From: Candidatus Wirthbacteria bacterium CG2_30_54_11
GTDB lineage: Bacteria; Patescibacteriota; CG2-30-54-11
Assembly: GCA_001873755.1 (NCBI GenBank)
Contig: MNZT01000106.1
Coordinates: 1 to 8,188, forward strand
Length of the DNA: 8,188 bases
Direction of reading: 5' to 3'
Under the pieces are notes generated by a model. The model saw only the letters and a list, made by a program, of their open reading frames with translations. It was not told where the DNA came from and searched no databases. A program made the position numbers and the translations under genes. Below are positions 1 to 4,782 of the stretch, one piece after another; the first letter of the stretch is position 1; every line of letters starts with the position of its first letter.

Positions 1-33
1 ATTATTTAAAACATTTTTTTAAAAAGGACCCGC

Positions 34-954
34 ATGCTGCTCATCATCTTCCTTTCCCTGTTCGCCGCCGTATTCCTGCCCTCTGTCGCCCGCATTGGTC
101 GCGGTAAGATCTCTCTGAAAGTCACAGCCGGCGTTATTGCTTTTGTCGTCGCCTCTATCGGCTCGTCGTTCGCTGCAGACTGCTATGTAGTCGTGCAGCC
201 GGGTGAAGTCGCAGTCTACAGCGACCTGTTCCGAGGGGTACTCGACCGTACAGACGGCACCGGCATCCATTTCAAAATGCCCCTCATCCAGAAAGCCAAG
301 AAGTTCAGCATCCAGACCCAGGCCTATACCATGAGCGTGGCCACCGAAGAGGGCACCCTCTACGGCGACGACAGCCTGCAGGCCAAGACTTCGGATGGCC
401 AGGATGTCTGGGTCGATCTCACCATATTCTTCCATATCGATCCCCAGAACGCACCCAATCTCTGGAAATCAGTCGGTGACAGCTATGTCGATACCATCAT
501 CCGCCCCAACACCCGCGGCGAAGTCCGCCTGATAATCTCTGCGTTCACGGCCGAAGGACTGTACTCTGCAGAAAAAAGGACCGAAGCTCAGGGGCTGATG
601 GAAGATGCCCTCTCCCCGATTTTCTCTGAAAAAGGCATCACGCTGGAGCGCATTACACTGCGGAATGTTAATTTCACAAACGAATTTTCTGCCGCAGTAG
701 AAGCCAAACAGGTAGAATACCAGAAGATCCAGAAAGCGACCTACGAGCTCCAGCGCATTGAGATAGAAAAACAGCAGAAGATCGTAGAGGCAGAAGGCGA
801 CGCCGAAGCTATCCGCCTCCGTGGAGAAACATTGAAAGCCAACCCTGCAGTCATCCAGTACGAGTTCGTCCAGAAGATGGCGCCCAATGTTTCCTGGGGT
901 ATTCTACCCAGCGGCTCAGTCCCTTTCCTGGACATCAGCACTTTCATCAAATAA
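34..954 (+). CDS. SPFH/band-7 (prohibitin-like) membrane protein
   Basis: This 306-residue protein has two hydrophobic stretches at the N-terminus (about residues 2-18 and 28-48). An SPFH domain follows (about 50-215), with the typical opening VVVQPGEVAVYSD and the GTGIHFKMPLI segment. A charged helical region (about 215-265) contains AEGDAEAIRLRGE, the kind of coiled coil through which prohibitins and flotillins oligomerise. The C-terminal PSGSVPFLD is also prohibitin-like. Family members form large rings at the membrane that scaffold proteases or organise lipid domains; no specific partner is evident here. The start is supported by AAGGA five bases before the ATG. It is the first gene of a tight run with three downstream genes, and the run's promoter probably lies outside the window. 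The family is clear; the specific role is not. Confidence 0.93.
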   Translation: MLLIIFLSLFAAVFLPSVARIGRGKISLKVTAGVIAFVVASIGSSFAADCYVVVQPGEVAVYSDLFRGVLDRTDGTGIHFKMPLIQKAKKFSIQTQAYTMSVATEEGTLYGDDSLQAKTSDGQDVWVDLTIFFHIDPQNAPNLWKSVGDSYVDTIIRPNTRGEVRLIISAFTAEGLYSAEKRTEAQGLMEDALSPIFSEKGITLERITLRNVNFTNEFSAAVEAKQVEYQKIQKATYELQRIEIEKQQKIVEAEGDAEAIRLRGETLKANPAVIQYEFVQKMAPNVSWGILPSGSVPFLDISTFIK

Positions 955-964
955 GACACTGATC

Positions 965-1210
965 ATGGCAGACGAACCGCTCGTAAGTATCTGTTCCACT
1001 CCTGATATTGCCCTGCTTGCGCTGGCTCGCGCCACCCTGGACGAAGTCGGGATCAAATACATGGTCAAAGGCGAACAGCTCCAGAATGTGCTGGGACTCG
1101 GTACGCTCGGCATGGGATACAACCCCATAGCCGGCCCGGCTGAGATTTTTATCCTCGCGAAAAACGCGAAGCAAGCCCATGAACTCATCGATCCTCTGTT
1201 CACTTCCTAA
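965..1210 (+). CDS. Small DUF2007-type (putative signal-transducing) protein
   Basis: This 81-residue protein resembles the DUF2007 family, described as a putative signal-transducing domain with a compact ferredoxin-like fold. The match rests on the order of features. A short strand with a position-sensing helix comes first (ALLALARATLDEVGIKYMVKGEQLQ), here split at LALARATLDEVGI and YMVKGEQLQ. A glycine-rich loop follows, then a last strand and helix (EIFILAKNAKQAHELIDPL). The biochemical function of the family is not known to me. The ATG at 965 lies 10 bases after the SPFH stop, so co-transcription is likely. The same frame stays open upstream into the SPFH gene, but that part is a shadow. 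No good Shine-Dalgarno is visible, so translation may be coupled to the upstream gene. Confidence 0.8.
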   Translation: MADEPLVSICSTPDIALLALARATLDEVGIKYMVKGEQLQNVLGLGTLGMGYNPIAGPAEIFILAKNAKQAHELIDPLFTS

Positions 1211-1223
1211 AAGAATCGAACGC

Positions 1224-2117
1224 ATGCCGACCTCCGAACCACGGTATGAGCTCAGTCCAAAAGAGTCAGCGCTGGCGCAAACCATTATCAGCGAACTCCA
1301 GGACTGGCCCGACAAGATATTGAACAGCCACAAGGCAGCCGGCCACCCGATTCACAAACTCGTTTTCGTTGCTGATCTAGGCTTTACAGTCAACAACCCC
1401 GGCATCGAACCTGTGGTTTCGAAAGTTCTGGAACATCGATCAGCCCAAGGTCCCCTGCAGGTCCTCATGAACATCAACCCCAACTATGGCGGTACCGGTG
1501 AGGATCAGTGGGCCTGGGCACTTTGTGATGCTCCGCTGCTCCTGTACGCGCTGGTACGGTTCGGCCTCAAGGATGAGCCGGTCGTCATCAAGGGGATAGA
1601 CCATCTCGTTGAACTGCAGAGAAAGAACGGCTGGCCCTGTGCGGTCAGTCCGGAAATGGGTAAATTCCGTGGTCCGGGCCGTAAAGATGATCCCTGCCCC
1701 TATGCCAATCTCATCATGCTTCAGCTGCTCAGCGTCCTGAGCGACAGATTCAATAGCCCCGAAGCCCAACTGGGCGCCGAAACGGCGCTCACACTCTGGG
1801 AAAATCGCACTTCGCAGCATCCGTATATGTTCTACGCAGGCACTGACTTCTGCAAGCTGAAAGCGCCGCTGGGCTGGTACGATATCGTGCATGTGCTTGA
1901 TGTTCTGTCCCGCTTCCCGTATCTTAGAGACGATCCGCGTCTGCTGGATATGTGGCAGATCATCCAAAAAAAACCAATAACCGACGACGGCTATATTCCT
2001 GAATCTATCTATCAGGCCTGGAAAGACTGGGATTTCGGACAGAAAAAAACACCTTCCGCCTACCTCACCCATGTCATCCGCCGCATAGAAAAACAATTAC
2101 AAAACCAGACTACATGA
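1224..2117 (+). CDS. Terpenoid-cyclase-fold (prenyltransferase/squalene oxidase repeat-like) protein, function unknown
   Basis: This soluble protein of 297 residues has no signal peptide. Repeated helix pairs carry the marks of an alpha/alpha toroid as in squalene-hopene cyclases and prenyltransferases. These are NGWPCAVSPEMGKFRGPG (about residues 135-152), DDPCPYANLIMLQLLS (155-170), GWYDIVHVLDVLSRFP (217-232) and a C-terminal AWKDWDFGQKKTPSAYLT (265-282). It lacks the DXDD acid motif of squalene-hopene cyclases and the full repeat number, so cyclisation of a terpene is not supported. Proteins with the DPCPYA and DFGQKK signatures are known to me only as uncharacterised. The start at 1224 is 13 bases after the previous stop; an earlier ATG at 1179 would overlap that gene and is less likely. 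The stop overlaps the Nudix start by four bases. Confidence 0.75.
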   Translation: MPTSEPRYELSPKESALAQTIISELQDWPDKILNSHKAAGHPIHKLVFVADLGFTVNNPGIEPVVSKVLEHRSAQGPLQVLMNINPNYGGTGEDQWAWALCDAPLLLYALVRFGLKDEPVVIKGIDHLVELQRKNGWPCAVSPEMGKFRGPGRKDDPCPYANLIMLQLLSVLSDRFNSPEAQLGAETALTLWENRTSQHPYMFYAGTDFCKLKAPLGWYDIVHVLDVLSRFPYLRDDPRLLDMWQIIQKKPITDDGYIPESIYQAWKDWDFGQKKTPSAYLTHVIRRIEKQLQNQTT

Positions 2118-2569
2118 ACACGGCCATCCATCGCTCCTCAGGCGGCATCGTGCATCGGTACAACCAGGAAGAGCATGTCTCCGAGATCCTCCTGCTCCAC
2201 CGCAAGAGAACCAAGGACAATCCAAAAGAAAGCTGGCACCTGCCCAAAGGTACCCAGGAGCCTGATGAAAAAGAAACTGAGACAGCACTCCGTGAGATCC
2301 GCGAAGAGACCGGCTACCTGGTGACCATTGAACGCAAGATTGGCTATCTCGCCTCCACGTACGTCAAAGACGGCCAGACGGTGTCTAAACAGACCTGTTA
2401 CTTCGCCTGCAAGCCCGAAAAAGAAATAACAGACGAAGTCCAGGAACACGACGAACGCGAGTGGGTCCCGCTCCCGGAAGCGGTCAAATTGCTCCACCGA
2501 TTTTCAGTACACGAAGAAGAAAACCGTATCCTGACCCAGTGGCATCGCCTCTTTTTCAACGACGTCTGA
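2114..2569 (+). CDS. Nudix hydrolase (MutT/Ap4A-hydrolase-like)
   Basis: This 151-residue protein has a complete Nudix box at residues 46-68: G46, E52, R60-E61, E64-E65 and G67 fit GX5EX7REUXEEXGU, with Tyr in the last hydrophobic place. The glutamates bind the divalent metal that drives hydrolysis of a nucleoside diphosphate linked to another group. The approach SWHLPKG and the later REWVPLPEAVKLL segment are typical of short Nudix enzymes of the diadenosine polyphosphate or NTP-cleaning type. Substrate cannot be read from sequence. Its ATG shares ATGA with the stop of the toroid gene, which indicates translational coupling, and no separate Shine-Dalgarno is seen. It is the last gene of the four-gene run. 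An imperfect hairpin (2561-2579) spans its stop codon but has no U-tract. Confidence 0.93.
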   Translation: MNTAIHRSSGGIVHRYNQEEHVSEILLLHRKRTKDNPKESWHLPKGTQEPDEKETETALREIREETGYLVTIERKIGYLASTYVKDGQTVSKQTCYFACKPEKEITDEVQEHDEREWVPLPEAVKLLHRFSVHEEENRILTQWHRLFFNDV

Positions 2570-2579
2570 AGAAGACATC

Positions 2580-2677
2580 AGACACTAGTCATCAGTTATT
2601 GGTCATTTGCTAACCGCCTTCTTAGGCGAAACTTAACCGAGAAGGGGCTGGCTACCGGTCACTGGCCACTGGCCACT
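2580..2677. repeat. Two short heptamer tandem arrays in the Nudix-PAS spacer
   Basis: Four degenerate 7-base units run at 2580-2607 (AGACACT, AGTCATC, AGTTATT, GGTCATT). Three more run at 2657-2677 (GGTCACT, GGCCACT, GGCCACT). They fit a consensus near RGTCAYT and are separated by 49 bases, which is seven periods, although the middle shows no repeat. The arrangement recalls the short tandem heptamer repeats found between genes in some bacteria. No function is evident; the second array ends just before the ribosome binding site of the PAS gene. Confidence 0.6.
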
Positions 2678-2693
2678 TAGAAAAGGAACAGAG

Positions 2694-3104
2694 ATGATAG
2701 GCAAACTCCCCGAGAACATCCTCGACGCAGTACTGGAAACCATCCCCGTCGAACTCTCGATCCTCAGCGCAGACGACAAGGTGCTCGGCTGGAACAAACA
2801 CAACACCAGACTCTTCTTCCGGCCCGAAGGTGCGCTCGGCAGGGATGTCCATGACTGCCATCCGTTCAAAAGCATTGACAAGGTCGACCAGATCCTCGCC
2901 GAGATGAAGGCCGGCACCAGGGACAAAGCGACCTTCTGGATCGACTTCCGGGCGCAGCCCGAGATGCCGGTCCGCAAAGTGCTCATCGAGTTCTTTGCCC
3001 TGCGCGACGCTGACGGCGCCTACCTCGGCTGTATGGAGGTCGGACAGGACATCACCGAACACCAGACGATCACCGGAGAGAAGCGACTGCTCGACGACAA
3101 ATAA
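2694..3104 (+). CDS. Standalone PAS-domain protein (DUF438-type PAS)
   Basis: This 136-residue protein is essentially one PAS domain. The order is a leading helix (LPENILDAVLETIPVELSIL), a core strand with VLGWNKHNTRLFF, the motif GRDVHDCHPFKSIDKVDQI (residues 49-67), a linker helix (GTRDKATFWIDF) and the last strands ending LGCMEVGQDITEHQ. The GR-V-CHP-KS motif and this ending match the PAS domain that in DUF438 proteins follows a hemerythrin domain. Here that partner is missing, and no kinase or other output domain is present. PAS domains of this type may bind a small ligand or cofactor; none can be named. AAGGA six bases before the ATG supports the start. The gene lies 124 bases after the Nudix gene and may be its own unit. 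Confidence 0.87.
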   Translation: MIGKLPENILDAVLETIPVELSILSADDKVLGWNKHNTRLFFRPEGALGRDVHDCHPFKSIDKVDQILAEMKAGTRDKATFWIDFRAQPEMPVRKVLIEFFALRDADGAYLGCMEVGQDITEHQTITGEKRLLDDK

Positions 3105-3152
3105 TAGCACAACTTCATGTACGATTGACCAGCACTGTGTATGATTACCATC

Positions 3153-3181
3153 GTCATTCCGGACTACGATCCGGAATCTAC
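3153..3181. repeat. REP-like palindromic repeat, copy 1
   Basis: An 8-base perfect inverted repeat (ATTCCGGA at 3156-3163 and TCCGGAAT at 3170-3177, loop CTACGA) is framed by GTCATTCC on the left and GGAATCTAC on the right. The same borders, in opposite orientation, frame a second element at 3882-3932, so the two look like members of one family. Palindromes of this shape are common between convergent genes in many bacterial genomes. Confidence 0.7.
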
Positions 3182-3195
3182 CTGGTAGACTTTTT
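3177..3195 (+). terminator. Candidate Rho-independent terminator after the PAS gene
   Basis: A short stem (TCTAC at 3177-3181, loop CTG, GTAGA at 3185-3189) is followed by C and five Ts (3191-3195). It overlaps the right arm of the palindrome at 3156-3177, so the two hairpins would exclude each other or stack. The stem is only five pairs, so strength is doubtful. It sits correctly between the convergent PAS and methyltransferase genes. Confidence 0.4.
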
Positions 3196-3216
3196 CTCGA
3201 CTGTTTAAGATAAAAC

Positions 3217-3747
3217 TCAAAGCGATGCTTCCTGTACATACAGGGAAACATCGCCTTTTTGTGCCGCCGGTTCCCAGTCCGGCAGCTGGAATTTATTCGC
3301 CAGGATGAGCGCGCCGGGTTTCAGTTCTGAGCGCAGCTTGGCTTCGAACTTGTCCATAAGGTGCGGCAGGCCGTACACGATGACGATGTCATACGCCGAA
3401 AAATCGCAGGACCAGAGGTTCTTCTGGAATATTTTCGCCTTCGATCCAAGTCCTGCTCTCACGATTTTCCAGCGTGACCGCCAGACGAGCAGCGGTATGA
3501 TCTCGACCCCTTCTGACACGAAACCTGCCCGGGCCAGTGCGATGACCACCCTGCCGTCACCAGACCCCAGATCCACGACCCGGCGTCCTGCCGCCGGACC
3601 CAGCAATTCCAGCATAGCCGTAAGATCGCTCGAGGCGCTCGGAATATACGGAGCCCCGCTCAGGACGACCACCGCCAGCGAAACGCACAGGTATCCGAGG
3701 AACAAGACCAGCAGGATCTTTATTCCGAGCACGACCCAAAGAGCCAT
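3217..3747 (-). CDS. Membrane-anchored class I SAM-dependent methyltransferase, FAM173-like
   Basis: This 176-residue protein opens with a hydrophobic segment (residues 4-30), then the linker GAPYIPS and a Rossmann methyltransferase core. Motif I is VVDLGSGDGRVVIA (57-70). The acidic residue that binds the SAM ribose is probably E82 in GVEIIPLL. The motif IV region is YDIVIVYGLPHLMDKF (119-134), and LKPGALILANKF (142-153) is the following strand. The N-terminal anchor, the GAPY-PS linker and the VY-LP segment match the FAM173/ATPSC-KMT type, whose eukaryotic members methylate lysines of membrane proteins such as ATP synthase subunit c. The bacterial substrate is unknown. It is short because it ends soon after the core. 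No clear Shine-Dalgarno precedes the ATG. The gene is transcribed away from the tmRNA. Confidence 0.85.
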   Translation of the reverse strand: MALWVVLGIKILLVLFLGYLCVSLAVVVLSGAPYIPSASSDLTAMLELLGPAAGRRVVDLGSGDGRVVIALARAGFVSEGVEIIPLLVWRSRWKIVRAGLGSKAKIFQKNLWSCDFSAYDIVIVYGLPHLMDKFEAKLRSELKPGALILANKFQLPDWEPAAQKGDVSLYVQEASL

Positions 3748-3881
3748 AGCAGCCCAGCATTGCAGGAAATAAACAGGTGCGCTATACTACATCGTACCGA
3801 AATGCATCATGCACGCACCTTTACGTCTGCATACTACCATATCAATAAAAGACGATTCCATAGAACTGACTCTGTACTCCA

Positions 3882-3932
3882 GTAGATCCCTGCCGGAGTT
3901 TATCCTGAGTGCAGCCGATGGACAGGGATGAC
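3882..3932. repeat. REP-like palindromic repeat, copy 2 (inverted relative to copy 1)
   Basis: The element is bounded by GTAGATCCC and GGGATGAC, which are the reverse complements of the borders of the element at 3153-3181 with one base changed. Its arms ATCCCTG (3886-3892) and CAGGGAT (3923-3929) can pair. The inside contains TATCCTGAGTGCAGCCGATG, a module similar to CCTGAGTTTGTCGAAAGG in the element behind the tmRNA. It appears to be a longer version of the same repeat family with a different core. Confidence 0.65.
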
Positions 3933-4078
3933 AGTCGAAACGATAAACCACCGACCAGTAGCTACCACACTGCTTCATACTTTTCTCCGCATTCGAATTA
4001 ACCACGAACGGTGAAATGTATTAACTGCCAAAACAAGCCTCGCTAACACACCATACGAGATAAAGGCGTTTTTTGATG

Positions 4079-4103
4079 CAAACTTTTTTACGAAAAAAGT
4101 TTG
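4079..4103. other. AT-rich perfect hairpin upstream of the tmRNA
   Basis: CAAACTTTTTT (4079-4089) and AAAAAAGTTTG (4093-4103) form an 11-pair perfect stem with loop ACG. Neither strand has a T-run after the stem, so it is not a standard terminator. It ends 30 bases before the mature tmRNA 5' end, so it may lie in the precursor leader or in the promoter region. TTGAAA at 4101-4106 resembles a -35 box, but no matching -10 was found. Confidence 0.5.
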
Positions 4104-4133
4104 AAATTGCCACATGAGGCCAACCAAAGATGC

Positions 4134-4530
4134 GGGGATGCCGGGATTCGACAGAGTACGAAGAGCAATAAGGGCAAGTCGAGCACGTCAGGTAACCTCG
4201 TTAAACTTCCTGGCACACGGCAACTGCCGACAATCAGAGCCTTCGGGCTCTCCCCCTCGCCGCCTAATACGCGTTGAGCGTCTCTCTGGGATGTCGTTCG
4301 AGAACGACATCCCCTTGTCTACGCCCTGACGGACAGACGAGGCGTAACCACCCAGGGCCGCTCAGCTCGCGCCACCACCTGAGGCAGAGCTGCTAAGACA
4401 ACCAGGTTAAGCCCCGAGCACATCTCGTCTGCTGATAGCTCCTGGCCGACAATGATAACAGACTAAACTTGTAGCCCTTCTTGTTTGACGTGCTTTGGAC
4501 AGGGGGTTCAACTCCCCCTCATCTCCACCA
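4134..4530 (+). ncRNA. ssrA: Transfer-messenger RNA (tmRNA), one-piece, with encoded CCA
   Basis: tmRNA with SmpB and EF-Tu rescues stalled ribosomes and adds a degradation tag. The 5' end GGGGATG pairs with CATCTCC before ACCA at the 3' end, giving a seven-pair acceptor stem whose third pair is G-U, the alanine identity mark read by alanyl-tRNA synthetase. Next comes the conserved GGGATTCGACAGAG. At the 3' end, AGACTAAACTTGTAG is followed by a T arm of GGGGG, loop TTCAACT and CCCCC. Pseudoknot 1 can be traced: CGAG (4180-4183) with CTCG (4197-4200), and GTCAGG (4187-4192) with CCTGGC (4209-4214). A tag frame ends with Leu-Ala-Ala-stop at 4267. An 11-pair perfect hairpin (4288-4298 with 4303-4313, loop CGAG) lies after it. 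The length of 397 nt is somewhat above the usual size. Confidence 0.95.
4226..4267 (+). other. tmRNA tag reading frame (proteolysis tag)
   Basis: The only frame ending in the expected Leu-Ala-Ala-stop reads ADNQSLRALPLAA from a GCC resume codon at 4226 to the TAA at 4265-4267. I chose this resume codon because it lies 11 nt after pseudoknot 1, the same spacing as I recall for E. coli. GCA at 4220 (adding Ala-Thr) is the alternative. The tag is longer than the common ten residues. Its codons contain a perfect hairpin with a UUCG loop: AGAGCC at 4236-4241 and GGCTCT at 4246-4251. The terminal LAA matches what ClpXP and relatives recognise. Confidence 0.65.
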
Positions 4531-4642
4531 TTCTTCGCTCTACGCGAAGCGCTCCGAGCTACGAATGGCTCCGCCAAGCTATCAGAAACTGTGCGAAGAA
4601 TGCCCTCCGTAGCCCTGAGTTTGTCGAAAGGCGAAGGAGGGC
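4529..4642 (+). repeat. Palindrome-rich element abutting the tmRNA 3' end
   Basis: Immediately at the CCA end there are nested inverted repeats. CATTCTTCGC (4529-4538) and GCGAAGAATG (4593-4602) are a perfect 10-base pair of arms; the first uses the last two bases of the tmRNA. Inside, CTTCGC (4533-4538) can instead pair with GCGAAG (4544-4549). A second palindrome follows directly: GCCCTCC (4602-4608) with GGAGGGC (4636-4642), around CCTGAGTTTGTCGAAAGG. None has a T-run, so simple termination is unlikely. The element runs straight into a GIY-YIG gene remnant, and the two together may be one mobile unit. Confidence 0.65.
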
Positions 4643-4659
4643 AGTCTCGACTGATACTG

Positions 4660-4758
4660 GGATATGATCATATTTGCTATGTCTACATTCTCCAAAGTAC
4701 CGCTTATCCGGACAAGACATATACCGAAAAAGCTTTCTCTCATAAAAGCCTCATGTGA
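4660..4758 (+). pseudogene. Truncated GIY-YIG endonuclease remnant
   Basis: The frame reads CYVYILQSTAYPDKTY from about 4675. This is the start of small GIY-YIG (UvrC-type, YhbQ-like) nucleases, whose first strand is YYVYILQS and whose next strand should be FYVGYT with the second half of the GIY-YIG motif. Here the similarity stops after KTYT; the following residues (EKAFSHKSLM) are unrelated and the frame ends at 4758. The catalytic Arg, the Glu and the rest of the roughly 80-residue domain are missing. No start codon with a ribosome site is present; upstream, the frame runs through the palindromic element. I read it as the decayed end of an insertion at the tmRNA. Confidence 0.6.
4727..4749 (-). 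terminator. Weak terminator candidate for the trehalase-family gene
   Basis: Read on the minus strand, GCTTT (4749-4745) pairs with AAAGC (4736-4732) around an eight-base loop and is followed by five Ts (4731-4727). The stem is short. It lies 34 bases beyond the glycosidase stop, within the GIY-YIG remnant. Confidence 0.35.
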
Positions 4759-4782
4759 TTTCTGCACGAAAAGGAATCTGAT

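Larger units (their letters stand above)
3748..4133. other. Gene-free divergent interval between the methyltransferase and tmRNA
   Basis: I see no credible gene in these 386 bases. The interval must carry promoters for both neighbours. No convincing -35/-10 pair was found, though TAGTAT near 3783-3788 on the minus strand could be a -10 for the methyltransferase. A 7-base inverted repeat (AGGTGCG at 3775-3781, CGCACCT at 3814-3820) flanks that site. An inner palindrome, TGCAT-C-ATGCA (3803-3813), lies inside it, so a regulatory hairpin or operator is possible but unproven. The interval also holds the palindromic repeat at 3882-3932 and the AT-rich hairpin at 4079-4103. Confidence 0.55.

Noticed and set aside
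887..964. Upstream extension of the DUF2007 frame
   Set aside because: It overlaps the SPFH coding end, and the extra residues do not belong to the family.
1440..2096. Long minus-strand frame of 218 codons opposite the toroid gene
   Set aside because: It is a shadow of the plus-strand gene, without family features; the plus frame carries the toroid motifs and fits the operon spacing.
1224..2117. True squalene-hopene cyclase or prenyltransferase
   Set aside because: The protein is too short and lacks the DXDD acid motif and the number of QW-type repeats needed.
2580..2677. CRISPR array
   Set aside because: The repeats are only seven bases long, adjacent to each other, with no regular spacers and no cas genes.
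3787..4005. Open frame of 72 codons on the minus strand before the methyltransferase
   Set aside because: It runs through the palindromic repeat, has no recognisable domain and no ribosome site.
4114..4329. Open frame of 71 codons on the plus strand
   Set aside because: It lies almost wholly inside the tmRNA and owes its length to structured RNA sequence.
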